The notes beneath the pieces are model-generated. The model made no database searches. It saw only the letters and a program-made list of their open reading frames with translations, and was not told the DNA's origin. Positions 35,751-39,952 of a DNA stretch of 39,952 bases are shown piece after piece (the stretch's first letter is position 1; the number at the start of each line of letters is the position of its first letter). Both the position numbers and the translations under genes were made by a program. The stretch is from Methylococcaceae bacterium. GTDB taxonomy: Bacteria > Pseudomonadota > Gammaproteobacteria > Methylococcales > Methylomonadaceae. The stretch is taken from positions 1-39,952 of the forward strand of contig JAKIUK010000036.1 in NCBI GenBank assembly GCA_021647585.1. The letters are read 5' to 3'.

Positions 35751-37076
35751 TTATAAAATATAGCGACTCAGATCTTCATCTTCTGCCAGTTCATTTAAAT
35801 GTGAATCAACATAAGTAGCATCAATGGTGATAGTGTTTTCTACCATATCGGGTGCATTGAAAGAAATTTCTTCCAGTAGTCTTTCTAATATAGTGTGTAA
35901 CCGTCTCGCACCAATGTTTTCAGTGGTTTCATTGACTTGCCAGCCTAATTCAGCAATGCGCTGAATACCGTCAGTAGTAAAATTAATGTCTACGCCTTCA
36001 GTTTTAAGTAAAGCCTGATATTGTTCAGTTAATGAAGCATCTGGTTCAGTCAGAATGCGTACAAAATCATCTGCTGAAAGTGCATCCAGTTCAACCCGAA
36101 TAGGAAAACGCCCTTGCAATTCAGGAATTAAATCAGAGGGTTTGGTTAAGTGAAAAGCACCTGAAGCAATAAACAGGATGTGGTCAGTTTTGATCATGCC
36201 ATATTTGGTGCTTACAGTGCTGCCTTCAACTAAAGGTAACAAATCACGTTGTACACCTTCGCGAGACACTTCTCCACCACCGCCACCTAATTCAGAACGT
36301 TTACAGACCTTATCAATTTCATCCAGAAATACGATACCATTTTGTTCAACAGATTCAACGGCTGATAATTTAATATCCTCTTCATTTACCAGCTTAGAGG
36401 CTTCTTCTTCCTGTAATGCTTTTAACGCTTCTGAAATTTTCATTTTGCGGGTTTTAGTTTTCCCACTATTCAGATTTTGAAACATGCCTTGTAATTGGTT
36501 GGTCATGTCTTCCATACCTGGAGGCGCCATGATTTCAACACCCATGGAGGGTGCTGTGATGTCAACTTCTACTTCTTTTTCGTTTAAATCACCTTCACGT
36601 AATTTTTTACGCATTTTTTGTCGAGTGCTGGCCTCGCTTTCAGAAATCATGCCACCTTCAGCTCTGGGTAACAGTATATCCAAAACTTTTTCTTCCGCCG
36701 CATCTGCCGCTCGATTTTGAACCTTTTCCATTTCAGTCATGCGATTCATCTTAACGGCAGTATCAACTAAATCTCGGATAATGGACTCAACATCACGGCC
36801 GACATAACCTACTTCAGTAAATTTTGTCGCTTCAATCTTTATAAAAGGGGCATTGGCTAGGCGTGCCAGGCGACGAGCTATTTCAGTTTTACCTACGCCA
36901 GTCGGTCCTATCATTAAAATATTTTTTGGTGTAATTTCCTCACGTAATGTTTCAGAAACGCGCATTCTGCGCCAGCGGTTACGTAAGGCTATAGCAACTG
37001 AGCGTTTGGCACTGGCCTGACCTATGATGTGTTTATCCAGCTCGCTTACAATTTCTTTGGGTGTCATTTGACTCAT
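35751..37076 (-). CDS. hslU: HslU, ATPase subunit of the HslUV protease
   Basis: This 441-residue AAA+ unfoldase shows an early VSELDKHIIGQASAKRSVAI, Walker A MIGPTGVGKTEIARRLA, the GYVGRDVES pore motif, an inserted I-domain (about 110-240), Walker B NGIVFLDEIDKV and sensor-2 region ENIGARRLHTILERLLEE. It ends LSRYIL, the C-terminal tail that docks into HslV. It unfolds substrates in an ATP-dependent way and feeds them to the HslV chamber. It starts 5 bp after hslV and should share its heat-shock promoter. Confidence 0.98.
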   Translation of the reverse strand: MSQMTPKEIVSELDKHIIGQASAKRSVAIALRNRWRRMRVSETLREEITPKNILMIGPTGVGKTEIARRLARLANAPFIKIEATKFTEVGYVGRDVESIIRDLVDTAVKMNRMTEMEKVQNRAADAAEEKVLDILLPRAEGGMISESEASTRQKMRKKLREGDLNEKEVEVDITAPSMGVEIMAPPGMEDMTNQLQGMFQNLNSGKTKTRKMKISEALKALQEEEASKLVNEEDIKLSAVESVEQNGIVFLDEIDKVCKRSELGGGGGEVSREGVQRDLLPLVEGSTVSTKYGMIKTDHILFIASGAFHLTKPSDLIPELQGRFPIRVELDALSADDFVRILTEPDASLTEQYQALLKTEGVDINFTTDGIQRIAELGWQVNETTENIGARRLHTILERLLEEISFNAPDMVENTITIDATYVDSHLNELAEDEDLSRYIL

Positions 37077-37081
37077 TCTAA

Positions 37082-37639
37082 TTACTCTTTTTCATTGCTG
37101 AGTTCAGCATTTAATTCTTCAATACGGAGGTTATGGTTAGTGTAAATACATATGTCAGCAGCAATATGTAGGGACTTTTCTACAATTTCACGGGCACTCA
37201 AATCAGTATTTTCCAGTAATGCACGCGCTGCTGACTGAGCAAAAGATCCACCTGAACCTATAGCCATCAGGTCATATTCCGGTTCAATAACATCACCTGT
37301 ACCCGAAAGAATTAAAGATGTTTTTGAATCAGCAATAGTTAATAAAGCTTCTAGTTTGCGTAAAGCACGATCTGTACGCCAGTCTTTAGCCATTTCTACA
37401 GCCGCCCGGGTCAAATTTCCCCGGTGTTTTTCAAGTTTGCCTTCAAAATGCTCAAATAAGGTAAATGCATCAGCAGTTGCGCCTGCAAAGCCTGCTATAA
37501 CTTTGTCATGATATAAACGGCGTACCTTGCGTGCATTGCCTTTCATAACTGTATTACCTAAAGAAACCTGGCCGTCTCCACCGATTACTACTTTGCCGTT
37601 ACGGCGAACTGAAAGTATTGTTGTACCTCTAAAACTCAC
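37082..37639 (-). CDS. hslV: HslV, proteolytic subunit of the HslUV protease
   Basis: This 185-residue threonine peptidase is related to proteasome beta subunits. After a five-residue leader (MSFRG) the mature enzyme should begin at Thr6 (TTILSVRR), followed by VVIGGDGQVSLGNTVMKG and VIAGFAGATADAFTLFEHF. The start is GTG at 37639 with only a weak GGGT-type site. It is the first gene of hslV-hslU-DUF971-ubiE, and a sigma-32-like promoter lies about 52 bp upstream. The length is close to the family norm (about 175-185). Confidence 0.97.
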   Translation of the reverse strand: MSFRGTTILSVRRNGKVVIGGDGQVSLGNTVMKGNARKVRRLYHDKVIAGFAGATADAFTLFEHFEGKLEKHRGNLTRAAVEMAKDWRTDRALRKLEALLTIADSKTSLILSGTGDVIEPEYDLMAIGSGGSFAQSAARALLENTDLSAREIVEKSLHIAADICIYTNHNLRIEELNAELSNEKE

Positions 37640-37690
37640 TTTATACCCACTAAGAAAAGTTAAATCCGATAATTCTACATGTTATAGGTC

Positions 37691-37720
37691 AAATTGGGGG
37701 AAATTTAACGCTTTTCAAGG
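37691..37720 (-). promoter_or_regulatory. Sigma-32 (heat-shock)-like promoter of hslVU
   Basis: On the minus strand the sequence reads CCTTGAAAAG (37720-37711), a 10-base AT-rich stretch, then CCCCCAATTT (37700-37691). This closely matches the RpoH consensus CTTGAAA, a spacer of 11-16 bases and CCCCATnT; the spacer here is 12-13. It ends about 52 bp before the hslV start, allowing a normal leader. The E. coli hslVU operon is also sigma-32 controlled. Confidence 0.75.
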
Positions 37721-37898
37721 TTTGTCTTTATAAATTGATTTTATGAAATAAATTTTGCTATATAGGCTACTTTTAGTAAATAATATGATTACACAGTAGT
37801 CTAGCTGTTATTACAGGTGGATAGGATATAGTTATGATTACTGATTTTGTATGGGAGGTTCTATATTGGCTTTAAAAAATCACACAACCAAAATAAAT

Positions 37899-37904
37899 GG
37901 AGAG
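37899..37904 (+). promoter_or_regulatory. Ribosome binding site that fixes the PAAR protein start
   Basis: GGAGAG lies just upstream of the ATG at 37910, which gives MGKPAARLGDMH, the standard N-terminus of PAAR proteins. The longer frame from 37847 has no such site. Confidence 0.75.
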
Positions 37905-37909
37905 TTCTA

Positions 37910-38890
37910 ATGGGAAAACCAGCCGCCCGACTGGGTGATATGCATGTTTGCCCTAAAGTCGAGCCAGGTCCTGTACCTCATGTCGGTGGGCCAATTCTTG
38001 AAGGGTCTCCAGATGTCTTTATTAATGATTTACCCGCTGCTCGTGTAGGAGATGCAGAGTTATGTGTTGGTCCAACAGATAAAATTTCATCAGGCTCTCC
38101 AAGTGTGTTTATTAACTGGAAACCAGCGGCTCGCATGGGTGATTCTTGTGCGCATGGAGGGAAAATCACTATTGGGTCTTCAAATGTATTTATAGGTGAT
38201 TCCTCATCTTCTGGTTTCCAAAGCAATACAATGGTAACTGAAATTAACGATCCGCCCCTGGAAAGTGTGCCTATACTTCCTGTTGAAGAGCTTGCACAAG
38301 GCGTTCAAGAAATAGTAAAAACACTTCAAGAGAAAGGCCTTAGTATTGCCGCAGTGGGTAGTGTGGCAGCAGATGTCGTATTGCGTAAAGTGGATAAAGT
38401 AATTCCTGTTAAGCAACTTAAAAACGAAATTGAAGCGTTTGGTGAACGTGCATTAGCCAAATACAAAGCACTGACAGGAAAAACAACACACCCTGATTTT
38501 AATAGACGTTATCATGGCCCAGATGATTTACTTAAAATTAAAAATAACCGACTGGAAGAAGTTGAAGTTAAAGCCACAGCAAATCCAGCAAGTAAACCCG
38601 TGCCTAAGAAAAATACAGCGGGAAAACAAGGCTCTGCTGCCAATAATAAAAAACGCGGTGCTACAATGGCTAAGAAACTGGATAGAAATAATTATCAGAC
38701 ACCATCAAATCGTATTGGCGGTGTTTATACTGAGAGCGAACTAAAGCTGTGGAAAAAAATAAGAAATTCAGATGGTAGTAAGCAGCATACTTTTATCCGT
38801 GCCAACCAGTCCACCAATAAAGCTGAGGTATTCCCTCAAGATGAAAAGGGCAAATTGGGCGAAAAGTTATTTGATTTTGATGTGGATTAA
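37910..38890 (+). CDS. PAAR-domain effector with a C-terminal nuclease-like toxin domain
   Basis: From the ATG at 37910 the protein has 326 residues. Residues 1-97 are a PAAR domain with the expected repeats (KPAARLGDMHVCP, LPAARVGDAELC, KPAARMGDSCAHGG), the cone that caps a type VI secretion spike. A helical linker (about 120-190) leads to a toxin region with YHGPDDLLKIKNN and EEVEVKATAN (Asp205/206, Glu219, Lys221), which fits a PD-(D/E)xK-type nuclease core. A Lys/Asn-rich tail follows. Translation from the upstream ATG at 37847 is less likely because GGAGAG (37899-37904) serves 37910. The next gene is probably its immunity gene. No other type VI genes are in the window. Confidence 0.8.
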   Translation: MGKPAARLGDMHVCPKVEPGPVPHVGGPILEGSPDVFINDLPAARVGDAELCVGPTDKISSGSPSVFINWKPAARMGDSCAHGGKITIGSSNVFIGDSSSSGFQSNTMVTEINDPPLESVPILPVEELAQGVQEIVKTLQEKGLSIAAVGSVAADVVLRKVDKVIPVKQLKNEIEAFGERALAKYKALTGKTTHPDFNRRYHGPDDLLKIKNNRLEEVEVKATANPASKPVPKKNTAGKQGSAANNKKRGATMAKKLDRNNYQTPSNRIGGVYTESELKLWKKIRNSDGSKQHTFIRANQSTNKAEVFPQDEKGKLGEKLFDFDVD

Positions 38891-38908
38891 TAAAAATAGG
38901 ATAAAAAT

Positions 38909-39754
38909 ATGATTCAATATACTGCACCAGAACAGCAACAGATTGATCACTGGCTTAAAGTAGCAAAGGAATTTATTGTCCAAGTATTAAATAACTACCA
39001 ATCTGATTTTTATCAAATAGAAGACTTACCTATTCAAACCTTTTATACCACTATAGCAACAGCTAATGCTGAGCTTGCTCACGCTCAGTATTTAAATGGA
39101 GAAAAATCAGAGATATTTCGAGCAAATTTTTCAAAGGCCTCATCTTATATCATTAAAAGCTTTAAAATGGCTTATGACAAAAATGATCCTGATTATATTG
39201 GTGATAGTAAAGAAGTAGATTTCTCTGGTTTTGGTTATGGTTGCGTCAGCTGGTTTAAAGTTGCTGAGGATATTTTTATTGAAGGCTTTCATTATGCTTT
39301 GATGGGTGCTGATTTAAAATTAGCAAAAGAACTGTCCAGTTTATTCAGAAACCCACCCAATGGCTATTTGATGGACAAAGAAATCAACCGTTACGCCCAC
39401 GCTTTAAAATGTACGGCACTCGGAGAAAAAGAACAAGGCAAGATATTGTTAAAACAGACTATCGACGAAAACACGGGTAAAAAAACAAAAAGCCCTCTGA
39501 AACTTAATTACCTAACATTATCTCACGCTTTATACGGTATTTTAGATAATGATGAGACTTTGTTTAATAGAGGATTGGAGTTACAACTTAATCTGCATGA
39601 ACCTTATGCGAGAGGCGAAGCCAAGGACACACCGGAAGAGTTTATCTGTGATAATGCAGTGGCATTAGCTAACCTTGCCATCACTTATAAAATACCCGTC
39701 AAAGTAGAACATTATTTACTTCCAAAAAGTATGCTTATTGAGGTTGAAGTTTAA
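38909..39754 (+). CDS. Probable Imm49-like immunity protein
   Basis: This 281-residue, mostly helical, cytosolic-looking protein has no signal peptide. Features such as TFYTTIATANAELAHAQYL, the long helical middle and the C-terminal ICDNAVALANLAITYK with YLLPKSMLIEVEV resemble the Imm49 family of polymorphic-toxin immunity proteins. The gene begins 18 bp after the PAAR-nuclease gene with AGGAT upstream, the normal effector-immunity order. It should bind and block the nuclease domain. The family assignment is from memory of its C-terminal pattern; the immunity role rests mainly on position. Confidence 0.6.
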   Translation: MIQYTAPEQQQIDHWLKVAKEFIVQVLNNYQSDFYQIEDLPIQTFYTTIATANAELAHAQYLNGEKSEIFRANFSKASSYIIKSFKMAYDKNDPDYIGDSKEVDFSGFGYGCVSWFKVAEDIFIEGFHYALMGADLKLAKELSSLFRNPPNGYLMDKEINRYAHALKCTALGEKEQGKILLKQTIDENTGKKTKSPLKLNYLTLSHALYGILDNDETLFNRGLELQLNLHEPYARGEAKDTPEEFICDNAVALANLAITYKIPVKVEHYLLPKSMLIEVEV

Positions 39755-39838
39755 AAAAAGAAAAGCTAACAAAAAAATCAATGTGGAAAACAAACAGCTA
39801 GTGGATTTATTGAAAGTCTTCTTTATTGTCAGGTTTCA

Positions 39839-39952
39839 CTACGTTGTACCATGATTTTTTAAAAGGTCAGCCCGAAACATATCGGGTGATTTTCTAAAGA
39901 TTTCAGGATCTATTCTATACCAACATTGAAGAGCTTCAAAGGGTGTTCTAAC
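39839..39952 (-). CDS. Partial C-terminus of a possible transposase or integrase
   Basis: A 37-codon open end runs in from the right edge: RTPFEALQCWYRIDPEIF followed by MFRADLLKNHGTT and TAG at 39841-39839. The TPFEAL...WY...PE(L/I)F pattern resembles the tail of some DDE transposases (IS481/integrase-core type). Only the tail is in the window, so the family is a guess. Its position just past an effector/immunity pair would suit a mobile element marking the edge of an acquired module. Confidence 0.4.
   Translation of the reverse strand, partial: VRTPFEALQCWYRIDPEIFRKSPDMFRADLLKNHGTT

Overview
The window looks like chromosomal DNA from an AT-rich gammaproteobacterium. The right third carries hslV-hslU-DUF971-ubiE-ubiJ-ubiB in the order usual for that class, with a TorF-type porin, a PAAR effector and DUF389 and MscK/MscM-like membrane proteins elsewhere. 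The order would suit Methylococcales or a sulfur-oxidiser, but the sequence alone does not settle the genus. No tRNA, rRNA, CRISPR array or complete insertion sequence was seen.

Layout. Positions 1-163 hold hairpins and a terminator of a gene outside the window. Positions 164-2759 (minus strand) form a tight operon: ECF sigma factor, zinc-finger anti-sigma factor and a secreted subtilase. The anti-sigma factor ends in a domain resembling a subtilase propeptide. A TorF-like porin lies just upstream (3000-3731). Positions 4066-13313 (plus strand) are a nearly gapless operon for a surface polysaccharide: MurG-like glycosyltransferase, two GT4 glycosyltransferases, heparinase II/III-like protein, APH-fold kinase, second MurG-like glycosyltransferase and polysaccharide deacetylase. 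Positions 13490-17270 continue on the plus strand with two nucleotide-sugar dehydrogenases and a UDP-glucuronate 4-epimerase, which would supply acidic sugars. Convergent to these lie an AlgE-like outer-membrane barrel (17550-19403) and a three-gene minus-strand operon (24458 down to 19806): ABC exporter, an APH-like protein with an altered catalytic loop, and a nucleotidyltransferase-kinase fusion. A metallophosphatase lipoprotein is divergent from these.

Positions 26140-26882 are a degraded intergenic region. It holds a MITE-like element with imperfect terminal inverted repeats and CATGGRTG hairpins, followed by a broken RelE/ParE-type toxin gene. From 30263 to 37639, all on the minus strand, come the mechanosensitive channel, a DUF389 protein, ubiB, ubiJ, ubiE, DUF971, hslU and hslV, with a good sigma-32-like promoter before hslV. 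The right end has a PAAR-nuclease effector with an Imm49-like immunity protein, and then the tail of a possible transposase.

How it fits together (inference): 4066-26139 probably makes, modifies and exports a uronic-acid-rich polysaccharide. No Wzx/Wzy, synthase or Wza/Wzc is visible, so the export and polymerisation route is unresolved. The kinase/nucleotidyltransferase module next to the ABC exporter, and the sigma/anti-sigma/protease cassette, are the parts most likely to be poorly described.
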